Source of the DNA: Kitasatospora aureofaciens
GTDB taxonomy: Bacteria; Actinomycetota; Actinomycetes; Streptomycetales; Streptomycetaceae
Direction: 5' to 3'
NCBI GenBank assembly: GCA_000720845.1
Contig: JODU01000003.1
Coordinates: 319,169 to 383,168, forward strand
DNA: 64,000 bases
Position numbers and translations under genes: made by a program. Positions 29,910 through 39,163 of the stretch are shown piece by piece. Position 1 is the stretch's first letter, and every line of letters begins with the position of its first letter. The notes beneath the pieces are model-generated. The model was not told the DNA's origin. It saw only the letters and a program-made list of their open reading frames with translations, and did no database searches.

Positions 29910-32900
29910 TCACGCCACGCCCCGTGTCGCCTCCCATTCCCGGGCGGGCGACCAGAGCCCGGTGCCGCCCGCGCCACCGTCACCGCCCCCGCCGACGGCG
30001 CCCCGGCCGCCGGCCGCGGTCCACCGGTGCGGGTGGTCGTCCGCCGTCTGCCGGAAGCCGACCGTGTAGGTCCGGGTGTACGCGCCGTTGGCCGAGGTCA
30101 CCGTGACGGTGCGGGTGGTCAGGCGGGACCGGGACGACGAGACGGTGGCACTGCCGTCGGTGACCTTCACCCGCGCACCGGACTCCGCCGGCACGGCGCC
30201 GACGGCGGGGATCCTCGCGTGCTCCGGCCAGTCCACCACGTACGTGCCCACCTCCGGGTCGAACCCGTCGAGCGCGGCGCCCCCCACCGTCAGGGCGGAG
30301 GCCTCGGCCGCACTGGCCTTCGTGGCGTCCGGGAAGTCGGTCACCGTGACCGACCCGTCGGTGTTCACGACCACGTCCGCCGCCATCGCCGCCGCCAGGT
30401 TGATCCGCTGCCAGGCCGGCCCGCCGGACCCGGTGAGGTCGAGCGGGTACCCGGAGTCCGTCGCCGTCTGCTCCAGTACCTGGGCGCGCTGCTCGGCGGT
30501 GAGGTCCGGGAATGCGGTGATCAGCAGGGCCGCCGCGTCGGACGGCGCGTCGAGGGCCTGCCCGGCCTCGCCGGTCCGCGAGAAGCCGTAGGTCAGGCGC
30601 CGCGTGTACAGGTCCACGTCCTGCGCGGTGCTCAGCCCGGCGTACGGGTCGCCCGCGCAGGCCGTGAGGGTGTCGCCGTAGCCCTCCTCCTCGCACCGCG
30701 CGAGCAGCACGTTCTCGATCTCGGTGTGGGCCTGCATGAGCAGCTTCTCGAACTCGGGGTCCGCCCAGCGGTGCGCCACGGTGGCCTGCGCGGTGACACG
30801 GCCGCCCATGACGTCGAGCGGGTAGTGGAATCCGAGGACGATCCGGTTGTCCCCGTACTCCGAGGTGCGCGCGAGGATCGACGGCGCCAGGTCGGGCAGC
30901 AGTGTGGCGAGGACGGTCCCGGCCTCGTAGCCGCCGTAGGTGTGGCCGCTCGGGTAGGAGCCCTGGCCCGCGAGGCCGCTGTACGAGCTGCCCTGCGACT
31001 CGTAGATCGCGCCGCCGTCCCCGGCGAAGCCGAGCCGCACGTACGGGCGCAGGTACTGGTAGTGGTTCTTCGCCGCGTCGTGGGTGTCGAGGTTCTTGGT
31101 GACGCGGCCGAACAGCGCGCTCGTCTTGGGCAGTCGGCCTTCCTTCAGCGCTTCGCCGTACAGCGGGCCGAGCCGGGAGCCGAGGCCGTCGGCCATCGTG
31201 ACGGTGGCGCTGTTGGACGCGTCCACCTCGGCCCGGTCGACCTGCTGCCGTGTCGCCGCGTTGTTGACGTCGACGGTGATCCTGTCGTTCTCGGCCGTGA
31301 GTGAAGTGCCCGCGGTCCACTTCTCGTTGGCGCCGAGGGTGTCGGAGCCCAGGTCGTCGAAGCCGCCGAGGAGCTGGTTGAAGTAGTCGCTCCCGTCACC
31401 GGTCGCGGGCCACGCGTCCGACGCGTAGGCGGCGTCGAGCACGTCGTCCGGGAAGGGGGACGGCTCGTAGTCCGCCGGGTCGGAGGCGGCCGTGGCCGCG
31501 GCCCTCGTACCGGGGCCGTCCGAGCTGCCGGCCAGGGTCACCGCGGTCACGGTGGCGGTGTGCGCCTTCGCCGCCCTGTTCCCGGTCGTGAGCAGCGCGG
31601 TGTCGGCGGTGCCGGACACGTGCGCCGTCGTTCCGTCGTCGAGGGCCACGGTGTAGCCGACGACCGGGAAGCCGCCGTCGCCGGCGGCCCGCCAGCTCAC
31701 CCGGACCCGCTCGCCGTCGGTGACCACGCCCGTGACGGTCGGCGGCTGCGGCCTGGCGTCACCCGTGACGGCGGGCCGCGTCGTCGCGCTCCAGGGGGAG
31801 TCGCCGAGGGCGTTGACCGCCCGGACCCGCGCCGTGTACGACCTGCCGTCCCCGAGCCGGGTGAACACCGTGCTCCGGCTGTCCGGATCGGCGATCTCGA
31901 CCTGGTGGCCGCCGCCGAGCGTGATCTCGTAGCCGGTGACCGGTGAACCGCCGTCGTCCCCGGGCGCGGACCAGGTGACCTTCACGGCGGTGCCGGACGA
32001 GGTCGCCGACACCGCGCCGGGAGCGGCCGGCACCGTCCTGCGCTTCGTGGTGAGCGCGGACCTGGCGCGGTCGAGGGCCGTGTACCGCTCGGTGAGGGTG
32101 CGGTCCGTGGCCGCGTCGTCCGCCAGGGCCGTCCTGGCCGCGGTGAGCGCCGTGCTGAACGCCGTCCACGAGGTGTCCGTGTAGCGCTCGTTGCCGAGGG
32201 TGGAGGCGGTGGAGACCAGGTTCTCCAGCTTCAGCCTCGGCAGCGGCACCAGCTGGTTGGCGGCCAGGGTCAGGCTCCGGGTCCGCAGGTCGGCCTCCAG
32301 CTGTGTCGCGTCCCGGGCGCCGAGGAGGCCGCGGGCGGCGGCGAGTTCGCGCCGGAACACCCCGAAGTCGATCGTGCCGTACCGGGCCGCGTCGTCGGCG
32401 AGACCCTCGTACTGCTCGATCGCCTTCCGCAGGGCGGACAGGTCCGTCTCCGCGGGCGCCTCGACGTGACCGAAGGTGAGCCGGCCGAGGTTGGCGACGT
32501 ACGGGTGCGCGGAGTCCGCGTTCGTCGTCAGCCGCAGGTGCACGGCGTGTGTGCCGGTGATCGCCTTCGGCAGGGTCAGGCTGGTCGTGCCGCCCGAGGA
32601 CCACGCGCTGCCGGTGACCGGCAGGGGGACGGTCGCGTACGGCGTACCTGGTGCGTCCGCGTCGAAGGAGTCCAGGTACAGCTGGACGGCCGAACCGGTG
32701 CCGCAGCGGGCGGAGTTGTTGACGTAGGTGAGCGTGACGGTGTTCTTGGGCGAGTCGCCGAAGTCGATGTCGCCGTAGTCGAGCCAGGCGCCGTCGTAGG
32801 TGCCGCCGAGGCTGGTGGCGGAGCCCGCGTCGCTCCAGCCGGCCGGCTCGCTCTTGAGCCCGCCGCCGCTGTTGCCCTCGAAGGCCGTGGCGTCGAACAC

Positions 32901-35900
32901 CACCGGGGCGTCCGCCTGGCGTGTGAGGGTCAGCGCGTACACGTTGGCGACGTAGGGCTGGGCGTCGGTCTGGGTGCTGGAGACGAAGACGGCGAACACG
33001 TCCTGGTCGCCGCGGAAGGTGTCAAGGGCGAGCCGCACGCTCGTGGTGGCCACGGTTCCCCAGCCCGAGCCGGTGTAGTCGAGGGGGATCTCGACGGCCG
33101 TCGGGCCGTCCTTCGCGCCCAGGCGCAGTTCGATGTGCGAGTCCGACGCGGCGCGGGAACGCGGCTTGTCGTAGCTCACGGTGACGGTGTCGGCGCCGTC
33201 ACCGAGGCCGGTGTCCCGCCACTGGGCCCACGCGCCGTCCGTCACGTTCTCGAAGAGGCCGCCCGAGAGCTTCAGCGGAAGCGAACCGCCGCCCGTCGCG
33301 GTGGAGTTCGCCGCGGTCAGCCTGGCGAGCGTCGTCTCCGGGGAGGACGACGGGGCGGACCGGGGCGAGAACTGGTACCAGTCGAAGTTGGACACCCACT
33401 GCCGCCCCGAGGGAGCGTGGAAGACGAACGTCGCGCCCGACGCCTCCAGCAGCGCCTCCGGGTCGGTGACGGCCGCCTGGACGGTGGTGTAGTACTGCCA
33501 GCCGCCGGTCCCCGGCAGCGGGACGGTGGCGACGACAGGTCCTTCGGCGTCCCCGGCGTGGATGTCCACGCTGCTCGGCTGCGCGGTCGTGGCCTGCGCG
33601 TTGGCGTAGCGCACCGAGACGCTCCGCGGGGCGACCCCGCCGAAGTCGAGGTCCGTGTACTGCTCCCAGGCGCCCTCGGTGACACCGCCGAGGTCGCCGT
33701 CCGAGTAGTACGCCTCCTTCGCGAGGCTGGGGCCCTCCATCCGGTCGGGGTCCTCGGCCTGGAGCACGGCGTAACCGCCCTCGTCCAGGGTGAGCGCGTC
33801 GGCGGCGGACCGGAGTGCGTCGTGCGCGGCCATCAGCGTGCCGGTCGGGGAGGCGGGGTCCGCGAGGACGGTCCGCGCGCGTTCCAGCGCCGCCCGGAAG
33901 ATGCCGTAGGAGCCGTCGGAGTAGTTGCCCTCGCGTACCAGGGACGCCTCGTCGGCCAGGGCGGCGAGGCTCTCGCGGTGCACCGCCGCGGCCGAGACGA
34001 CCAGCGGGTCGGTCACGGACACGCCGGTGCCGGTCACCGTGGCGGCCTCAACGCCGTGCGGGAAGGCCCGGTCGCGGAAGGTGATGCCGAATCGCGCGTC
34101 GGTCTTCGTGGTGCCGGTGAGCTTCAGCGAGGCCGTACGCCTGCCGGTCACCCCGAGGTCGGCCTCGACGCCGTCCGGGAGGCCGGTGACGCTCGCCGCG
34201 CCGGTCCGGGTGAGGCTGGTGCCCTTCCGCGCCGTGAACGTCGCCCGACCGGACAGGCGCAGCTCGACTCGTGCGTCGACGGTGCCGTCGGCGGCGGTCT
34301 CGACGGTCTCCGGCCGGGCGGAGACGACGGTCGTGCCCTTGCCGGACCCGCTGCCGCCGTCACCGCTGTCGCCCGTGTCGGTGTTCAGCGAGTACGCGGG
34401 CTCGGTGCGCGAACCCCAGGCCGACGGCTTGGAGCCCATGTCGAACGTCAGGGTGCCTCCGGCGACGATCTGCGAGTAGTCGAGCCACGTGTTGGAGAAC
34501 CGCTTGCCGTTGAGCGTGGCACGCTGCACGTAGTAGTCGCTCGGTGAGACTCCGTCGGCCCGCACCGTGAAGCTGGCCCCGTTGGCGTAACGGATCGTCG
34601 TCGAGTCGAAGAACGGGCTGCCGATCTGGAACTGGCTGGAGCCCGCGGTCACCGGGAACAGCCCGAGGGCGGCGGCGACGAACATGGTCGACATGGTGCC
34701 GGCGTCGTTGTCCATGGTCGGCAGGAAGCCGTCCGGGGCGAGTTCGTAGACCTTGGTCTTCACCGGGGGCCTGAACTCGCCGCCGGAGCTGGGGGCTTCG
34801 CCCGTGGAACCCGTCGCGATGTACCGGTTCCAGGTCTCGCCGGTGTAGATGGCGCGCACCCACTTCTGCGTCAGGTTCGGCTCACCGACGTAGTTGAAGA
34901 GGTAGGGGGCCTGGAGGTCGATCTCGTTGGCGTTGGAGTGCAGCATGGTGGAGCCGTCGTCGGCGTCGGAGTCCTCGCCGAACATGTGCCGGATCGCGGC
35001 CCGGCCGGCCTGCTCGCCGCCCATGGCCTCGATCAGGCCGCCCATGTCGTACGCGTCGTACCAGTGGTACTGCCAGAGGGTGCCCTGGTAGAGCCTGGCT
35101 TCCTCGAACTTCTCGTAGTCGACGCCCTGCCAGTCGCCCTCACCGTCGCGCGGGGTGAGCAGGCCCACCTCGGTGCCGTCGGCCGCGGTCCAGGCGCCCG
35201 GCTTGACCAGGTTGTCGATCGCCATCGTCGCCTGCTCGCGCAGCTTCTTCGCGTCCGCGTCCTCGCCCAGCGCGTCGGCGATGACGGACAGCGCCCACTG
35301 GTCGTAGCCGCGCTGCACCGTCGTACCGGGGTCACCGGCGATGTAGCCCTGCCGCAGCTGCGTTCCGGTGTAGTAGCCGGTGTACGACTTCAGCGCCGGG
35401 TACGCCTCGTCGAGCCGGTCGAAGTCCTTGAACCCCTTCGACAGCGCGTCGGCGATCACCACGGCCGAGCGTTCCCAGCGCACGGTCGGCACCGAGTGGG
35501 TGAGGCTGCCGAGGCTCTTGCCCGAGGTGTGCGCGTCGGCGAAGAGGATGACGGCGGACTGCACCATGTCCCGGTAGGTCGACGGGTCGATGTAGGCCTC
35601 GACCGAGTACTTGCGGAAGTCGTCCCAGGTGGACCAGCCGTCGTAGTACGTGAAGCCGTTCGCCCGGTGCACCGCGCCGTCGACGCCCCGGTAGGTGCCG
35701 CTGGTGCTGGTGGCGTTCACCGGCAGCGCGTACATGCGGTACAGGTGCGTGTAGAACTGCCTGGTGAGCGTCGAGTCCGGGTCGGCCTTCCTCGAGGCCT
35801 TCACCGCGACGGCGCCGAGCGTGCGGTTCCAGTCCGCCTTCGTCCGCGCGCGCACGTCCGCGAAGCTGCGGCCCGCCACCTCGTGGTGCTGGTCGGTGGC

Positions 35901-36830
35901 GGCCTGTTCGGCGCTGATCGGCGACAGTGTGACGCGCAGCTCGATGTCGTCGCCGTCGGCCTCGTCGAACCCGAGCACGGCTCCGGTGTCGGTGCCGTCC
36001 TGCGCGGTCGCGTCGCTCAGCGTGCCGTCGTCGCCCCAACTGCGCAGCGAGGTCACGGGGGCGTTCGTGGTGGCGTGGTAGTACAGGCGGTACGAGGCGC
36101 CGTTGAAGGACCCGGCGACCAGTCCGCTGATCGCGGTGGTCCCGTCCTTGAGCGTGGTCGCCTCCAGGGTCGCGCGGGTGCGGCTGGTGAAGTTGTTCGC
36201 CAGGTCGAGCACGAGCTGGGGCCGGGAACCGGCCGGGAAGCGGTACCTTTCGAGGGCCGTGCGGGTCGTCGCGGTCATCTCGGCGTCGATGGTCCCGGCG
36301 GGGGACCCGAGGCCCACCCGGTAGGAGCCGGGCGACGCCGACTCGTCGTCGTGGCTGTAGGGGTGGGCGTAGGTGCTCGTGGCCGGGCGCTTGTCGTACT
36401 GCTGCGACGTCGGGACGACCAGCAGGTCGCCGCCGCCGCCCGAACCGCCCACGCCGTCCAGATTGGTGGCGGTGAACCCGGCGATGTGGTCCTCGTCGTA
36501 GTCGTACCCCGAGTGGTTGCGGCCCGGGACCGTCATCGGGTTGACCTTGGCCAGGCTGTGCGGTGCCTGGGCGCCGGGGAGGTCGTTGCCGTCGTCGCCC
36601 GCAGTGGACACGAACGGGTCGACGAGCTTCGTGTAGTCCGTCCCGCCGGAGGACGATGCGGCCGAGCCCGACGGAGGGGAGTCCTTGGCGGCGGGTACGG
36701 CCACGGCGGTGCCGCCGCCCGTCAGCGCGGCCAGGCCGAGCGCCCCGGCGAGCACCGCGGCGAGCGTGGTCCGCAGGGCTCGGGGGCGGGACGACGGCCG
36801 TATCGGCGGTCTCTTGGATCTGTCAGGCAT
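29910..36830 (-). CDS. giant secreted GH92 mannosidase fused to CBM, FN3 and PAP2 phosphatase domains
   Basis: 2306 residues from ATG 36830 (GGGAGAGGG 13 bases upstream), with a signal peptide at about 15-45. Order: GH92 alpha-mannosidase-type catalytic region (about 60-830); FIVAR-like linkers; two to three CBM6-like modules (about 1030-1480); two FN3 domains (about 1600-1790); PAP2/class A acid phosphatase with K..RP, PSGH (1960-1963) and FHYPLD (His2002); C-terminal cadherin-like beta domain. In GH92 the Asp pair D707/D709 (MDNDAG) is present, but the general-acid position in LYQGTLWQY is Gln582 where ordinary GH92 has Glu. From memory, the same Glu-to-Gln change marks enzymes hydrolysing mannose-1-phospho-6-mannose. 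A phosphatase in the same chain fits full breakdown of phosphomannan. It is monocistronic with a LacI-type operator. Confidence 0.88.
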   Translation of the reverse strand: MPDRSKRPPIRPSSRPRALRTTLAAVLAGALGLAALTGGGTAVAVPAAKDSPPSGSAASSSGGTDYTKLVDPFVSTAGDDGNDLPGAQAPHSLAKVNPMTVPGRNHSGYDYDEDHIAGFTATNLDGVGGSGGGGDLLVVPTSQQYDKRPATSTYAHPYSHDDESASPGSYRVGLGSPAGTIDAEMTATTRTALERYRFPAGSRPQLVLDLANNFTSRTRATLEATTLKDGTTAISGLVAGSFNGASYRLYYHATTNAPVTSLRSWGDDGTLSDATAQDGTDTGAVLGFDEADGDDIELRVTLSPISAEQAATDQHHEVAGRSFADVRARTKADWNRTLGAVAVKASRKADPDSTLTRQFYTHLYRMYALPVNATSTSGTYRGVDGAVHRANGFTYYDGWSTWDDFRKYSVEAYIDPSTYRDMVQSAVILFADAHTSGKSLGSLTHSVPTVRWERSAVVIADALSKGFKDFDRLDEAYPALKSYTGYYTGTQLRQGYIAGDPGTTVQRGYDQWALSVIADALGEDADAKKLREQATMAIDNLVKPGAWTAADGTEVGLLTPRDGEGDWQGVDYEKFEEARLYQGTLWQYHWYDAYDMGGLIEAMGGEQAGRAAIRHMFGEDSDADDGSTMLHSNANEIDLQAPYLFNYVGEPNLTQKWVRAIYTGETWNRYIATGSTGEAPSSGGEFRPPVKTKVYELAPDGFLPTMDNDAGTMSTMFVAAALGLFPVTAGSSQFQIGSPFFDSTTIRYANGASFTVRADGVSPSDYYVQRATLNGKRFSNTWLDYSQIVAGGTLTFDMGSKPSAWGSRTEPAYSLNTDTGDSGDGGSGSGKGTTVVSARPETVETAADGTVDARVELRLSGRATFTARKGTSLTRTGAASVTGLPDGVEADLGVTGRRTASLKLTGTTKTDARFGITFRDRAFPHGVEAATVTGTGVSVTDPLVVSAAAVHRESLAALADEASLVREGNYSDGSYGIFRAALERARTVLADPASPTGTLMAAHDALRSAADALTLDEGGYAVLQAEDPDRMEGPSLAKEAYYSDGDLGGVTEGAWEQYTDLDFGGVAPRSVSVRYANAQATTAQPSSVDIHAGDAEGPVVATVPLPGTGGWQYYTTVQAAVTDPEALLEASGATFVFHAPSGRQWVSNFDWYQFSPRSAPSSSPETTLARLTAANSTATGGGSLPLKLSGGLFENVTDGAWAQWRDTGLGDGADTVTVSYDKPRSRAASDSHIELRLGAKDGPTAVEIPLDYTGSGWGTVATTSVRLALDTFRGDQDVFAVFVSSTQTDAQPYVANVYALTLTRQADAPVVFDATAFEGNSGGGLKSEPAGWSDAGSATSLGGTYDGAWLDYGDIDFGDSPKNTVTLTYVNNSARCGTGSAVQLYLDSFDADAPGTPYATVPLPVTGSAWSSGGTTSLTLPKAITGTHAVHLRLTTNADSAHPYVANLGRLTFGHVEAPAETDLSALRKAIEQYEGLADDAARYGTIDFGVFRRELAAARGLLGARDATQLEADLRTRSLTLAANQLVPLPRLKLENLVSTASTLGNERYTDTSWTAFSTALTAARTALADDAATDRTLTERYTALDRARSALTTKRRTVPAAPGAVSATSSGTAVKVTWSAPGDDGGSPVTGYEITLGGGHQVEIADPDSRSTVFTRLGDGRSYTARVRAVNALGDSPWSATTRPAVTGDARPQPPTVTGVVTDGERVRVSWRAAGDGGFPVVGYTVALDDGTTAHVSGTADTALLTTGNRAAKAHTATVTAVTLAGSSDGPGTRAAATAASDPADYEPSPFPDDVLDAAYASDAWPATGDGSDYFNQLLGGFDDLGSDTLGANEKWTAGTSLTAENDRITVDVNNAATRQQVDRAEVDASNSATVTMADGLGSRLGPLYGEALKEGRLPKTSALFGRVTKNLDTHDAAKNHYQYLRPYVRLGFAGDGGAIYESQGSSYSGLAGQGSYPSGHTYGGYEAGTVLATLLPDLAPSILARTSEYGDNRIVLGFHYPLDVMGGRVTAQATVAHRWADPEFEKLLMQAHTEIENVLLARCEEEGYGDTLTACAGDPYAGLSTAQDVDLYTRRLTYGFSRTGEAGQALDAPSDAAALLITAFPDLTAEQRAQVLEQTATDSGYPLDLTGSGGPAWQRINLAAAMAADVVVNTDGSVTVTDFPDATKASAAEASALTVGGAALDGFDPEVGTYVVDWPEHARIPAVGAVPAESGARVKVTDGSATVSSSRSRLTTRTVTVTSANGAYTRTYTVGFRQTADDHPHRWTAAGGRGAVGGGGDGGAGGTGLWSPAREWEATRGVA

Positions 36831-36854
36831 GACGAGCACGGACCCTCTCCCTGT

Positions 36855-36869
36855 GGACAACGTTGTCAA
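36855..36869. promoter_or_regulatory. LacI-type operator of the GH92 gene
   Basis: A perfect 12-bp palindrome, GACAACGTTGTC, at 36856-36867, 26 bases before the GH92 start codon. On the minus strand it reads TTGACAACGTTGTC, fitting the LacI pattern with central CG. The core differs from the GH35 sites (ATCGAT), so another LacI or ROK protein, not encoded here, is expected. Confidence 0.7.
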
Positions 36870-36977
36870 GCAACATCCGAGGCGTGCGCCCCGGGTAGAC
36901 GCCTCCGCCATCACATAGGGAGAAGTCATACAACGGGGAAACGGAGTTCGTACAGAGCCTTCGCGTACGCGGCGCGG

Positions 36978-37820
36978 TCAGCCGATCGGCTGGACGCCGA
37001 TCACGGACAGCAGACGCAGCTTGTCGTGGCTCTCGGAACCGGGGGCGGCGGTGTAGACGAGCAGCAGGTGCGACTGGTCGGGGTCGAGGAGGGTCTGGCA
37101 GTCCAACTCCAGGAGCCCGACCTCGGGGTGGCGGAAGCGTTTGACCCGGCCGGGACGGACGCCCACCTCGTGCGTGTCCCACAGGACGCGGAACTCCTCG
37201 CTGCGCTCCAGGAGGAGGCCGGCGTAGTGGGCGGCCCGGGAGCCCGGCCCCCTCAGCGTGACGACCTGGCGCAGTCCGGACGCGAACATGCGGGAGAGCA
37301 GGTCGTGGTCCTCCGGCGCGTACAGGGCGCGGGTGGCCGGCCGGGTGAACCAGCGGTAGCCGATGCTGCGTTCCGGGCCGGTGAACTTGGTGGTGTCGCC
37401 GGTCAGGGCCACGCCGAGCGGCGTCTGGCGCAGCGTCTCCCCGAGTTCGGTGACGATCTCGGCCGGAGTGTCGGCCAGCCGGTCGAGGATGCGCAGCAGG
37501 CCCGGGCCGACGTGCTCGCCGGCCGAGCCGCGCACGGGCGGATTGTGTCCGGCCAGGCGGAAGAGGTGGTCGCGTTCGTCCAGGGACAGGTGCAGTCCCT
37601 GGGCGATCGAGGCGGCCATCTGGGCCGAGGGCTGCGGGCCGCGCTCCCGTTCCAGTCGCGCGTAGTAGTCGGTCGACATGTGGCACAGCGCCGCGACCTC
37701 CTCGCGACGCAGGCCACTGGTCCTGCGGCGCGCTCCCCGCGGGAGTCCGACGTCCTCGGGCTGCAGCAGCTCCCGCCGGCGCCGCAGGAAGGCGGCGAGC
37801 CCGCTCCGGTCGATCTCCAT
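36978..37820 (-). CDS. MmyB-like XRE regulator
   Basis: 280 residues: an N-terminal helix-turn-helix (SGLRREEVAALCHMSTDYYARLERERG, about residues 32-60) followed by the MmyB-like ligand-binding domain (RWFTRPATRALY, later VKRFRHPEVGLLELDCQTL). The family binds fatty-acid-like ligands in some cases and commonly represses a divergent oxidoreductase gene, exactly the arrangement here. ATG 37820 follows AGGAGGAGAGG; the open frame upstream has no such site. A pair of inverted 10-mers lies between the two starts. Confidence 0.9.
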   Translation of the reverse strand: MEIDRSGLAAFLRRRRELLQPEDVGLPRGARRRTSGLRREEVAALCHMSTDYYARLERERGPQPSAQMAASIAQGLHLSLDERDHLFRLAGHNPPVRGSAGEHVGPGLLRILDRLADTPAEIVTELGETLRQTPLGVALTGDTTKFTGPERSIGYRWFTRPATRALYAPEDHDLLSRMFASGLRQVVTLRGPGSRAAHYAGLLLERSEEFRVLWDTHEVGVRPGRVKRFRHPEVGLLELDCQTLLDPDQSHLLLVYTAAPGSESHDKLRLLSVIGVQPIG

Positions 37821-37886
37821 GAGGCCCTCTCCTCCTGTACCGCTTCCCCCCTTTCTATCGCCGTCGCGGCGGCGCAGCCACGGATC

Positions 37887-37999
37887 GCCGATCCCCCTCT
37901 CCGGCGCCCGGACCGGCTCCGGCAGGGCCGTGAGCGGGCGCCGGCCTGCGCGGGGATGGAAGGCAGCGCCGGCCTCGGCCGTGCGATCAGGGGATCGGC
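37887..37999. promoter_or_regulatory. inverted 10-mers in divergent MmyB/SDR promoter
   Basis: GCCGATCCCC at 37887-37896 and its exact complement GGGGATCGGC at 37990-37999. They lie almost symmetrically, 66 bases upstream of the regulator start and 85 bases upstream of the SDR start. They are candidate regulator sites; also present is CCGGATCCGG near 38022. Confidence 0.45.
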
Positions 38000-38084
38000 A
38001 GGCCCTGCATCCCGTCACCGGATCCGGTCATGGTGGACGTGACGACACGACGAGGCAGGCAACGACACCCCCAGGAGCACGCTC

Positions 38085-39023
38085 ATGCCACGCACCGACT
38101 TCGACATCGCCGTCCCCGATCTGACCGGCCGGCGCGCGGTCGTCACCGGCGCGAGCGACGGCCTCGGGCTCGGCATCGCCACCCGCCTCGCGGCCGCCGG
38201 TGCCGAGGTGCTCCTGCCGGTCCGCAACCCGCGCAAGGGCGAGGCGGCGCTCGACGCGATCCGGGCGCGGGTGCCGGGCGCGGAGGTGTCCCTGCGCTCG
38301 CTCGACCTGTCCTCGCTCGGCTCCGTGGCGGCGCTCGGCGAGACGCTGCTGGCGGAGGACCGCCCGATCCACCTGCTGGTCAACAACGCCGGCGTCATGA
38401 CACCGCCCGCGCGGCAGACGACCGCGGACGGGTTCGAGCTGCAGTTCGGCACCAACCACCTCGGCCACTTCGCCCTCGTCGCCCGCCTGCTGCCGCTGCT
38501 GCGGGCCGGCCGGGCACGGGTGACCTCGCAGATCAGCGTCGCGGCGAACCGGAACGCCATCAACTGGGACGACCTGAACTGGGAACGCTCCTACGACGGC
38601 ATGCGCGCCTACAGCCAGTCGAAGATCGCCTTCGGCCTCTTCGGCCTGGAACTCGACCGCCGCGGCGCGGCCGGTGACTGGGGCATCACCAGCAACCTCT
38701 CCCACCCGGGCGTCGCCCCCACCAACCTGCTCGCCGCCCGCCCCGAGGTGGGCCGCGCCCGGGACACCCTGGGCGTACGGGTCATCCGCGTCCTGTCCGC
38801 CCGCGGCATCCTCCTCGGCACGGTCCGCACCGCGCAGCTCCCCGCGCTGTACGCCGCCACGTCGCCGCAGGCCGAACGGGGGGCGTTCTACGGCCCCGGC
38901 GGCCCGGGCCGGCTGGGCGGCCCGCCCGCACGACAGAAGCTCTACAGCCGCCTGCGGAGCACGGACGACGCCCGTCGGATCTGGGAACGCTCCGAGGAAC
39001 TGACCGGCCTGCGCTGCGGGTGA
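38085..39023 (+). CDS. short-chain dehydrogenase/reductase
   Basis: 312 residues with a Rossmann fold: NAD(P)-binding VTGASDGLGLGIA (about residue 19), NNAG at about 100, and catalytic YxxxK in YSQSKIAFGLF. The preceding Ser position lies in ISVAANRN, so the usual Ser is displaced slightly, as in the retinol dehydrogenase-like SDR branch. The substrate is unknown. It is divergent from the MmyB-like regulator, which probably controls it. ATG 38085 follows CCAGGAG. Confidence 0.9.
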   Translation: MPRTDFDIAVPDLTGRRAVVTGASDGLGLGIATRLAAAGAEVLLPVRNPRKGEAALDAIRARVPGAEVSLRSLDLSSLGSVAALGETLLAEDRPIHLLVNNAGVMTPPARQTTADGFELQFGTNHLGHFALVARLLPLLRAGRARVTSQISVAANRNAINWDDLNWERSYDGMRAYSQSKIAFGLFGLELDRRGAAGDWGITSNLSHPGVAPTNLLAARPEVGRARDTLGVRVIRVLSARGILLGTVRTAQLPALYAATSPQAERGAFYGPGGPGRLGGPPARQKLYSRLRSTDDARRIWERSEELTGLRCG

Positions 39024-39163
39024 CGGCGACGGGCCGCGCCGGTGGTACACGGCATTCCCCCCGGGGGGCCGTTCCTGATGTGGGACGGACCGGCCGGAGC
39101 ACGGACGCGGATGAGTGCGGGCCGCGGGGCCGGCCTCCGGTGGAGGGCCCCTCCTGGGAAGGG

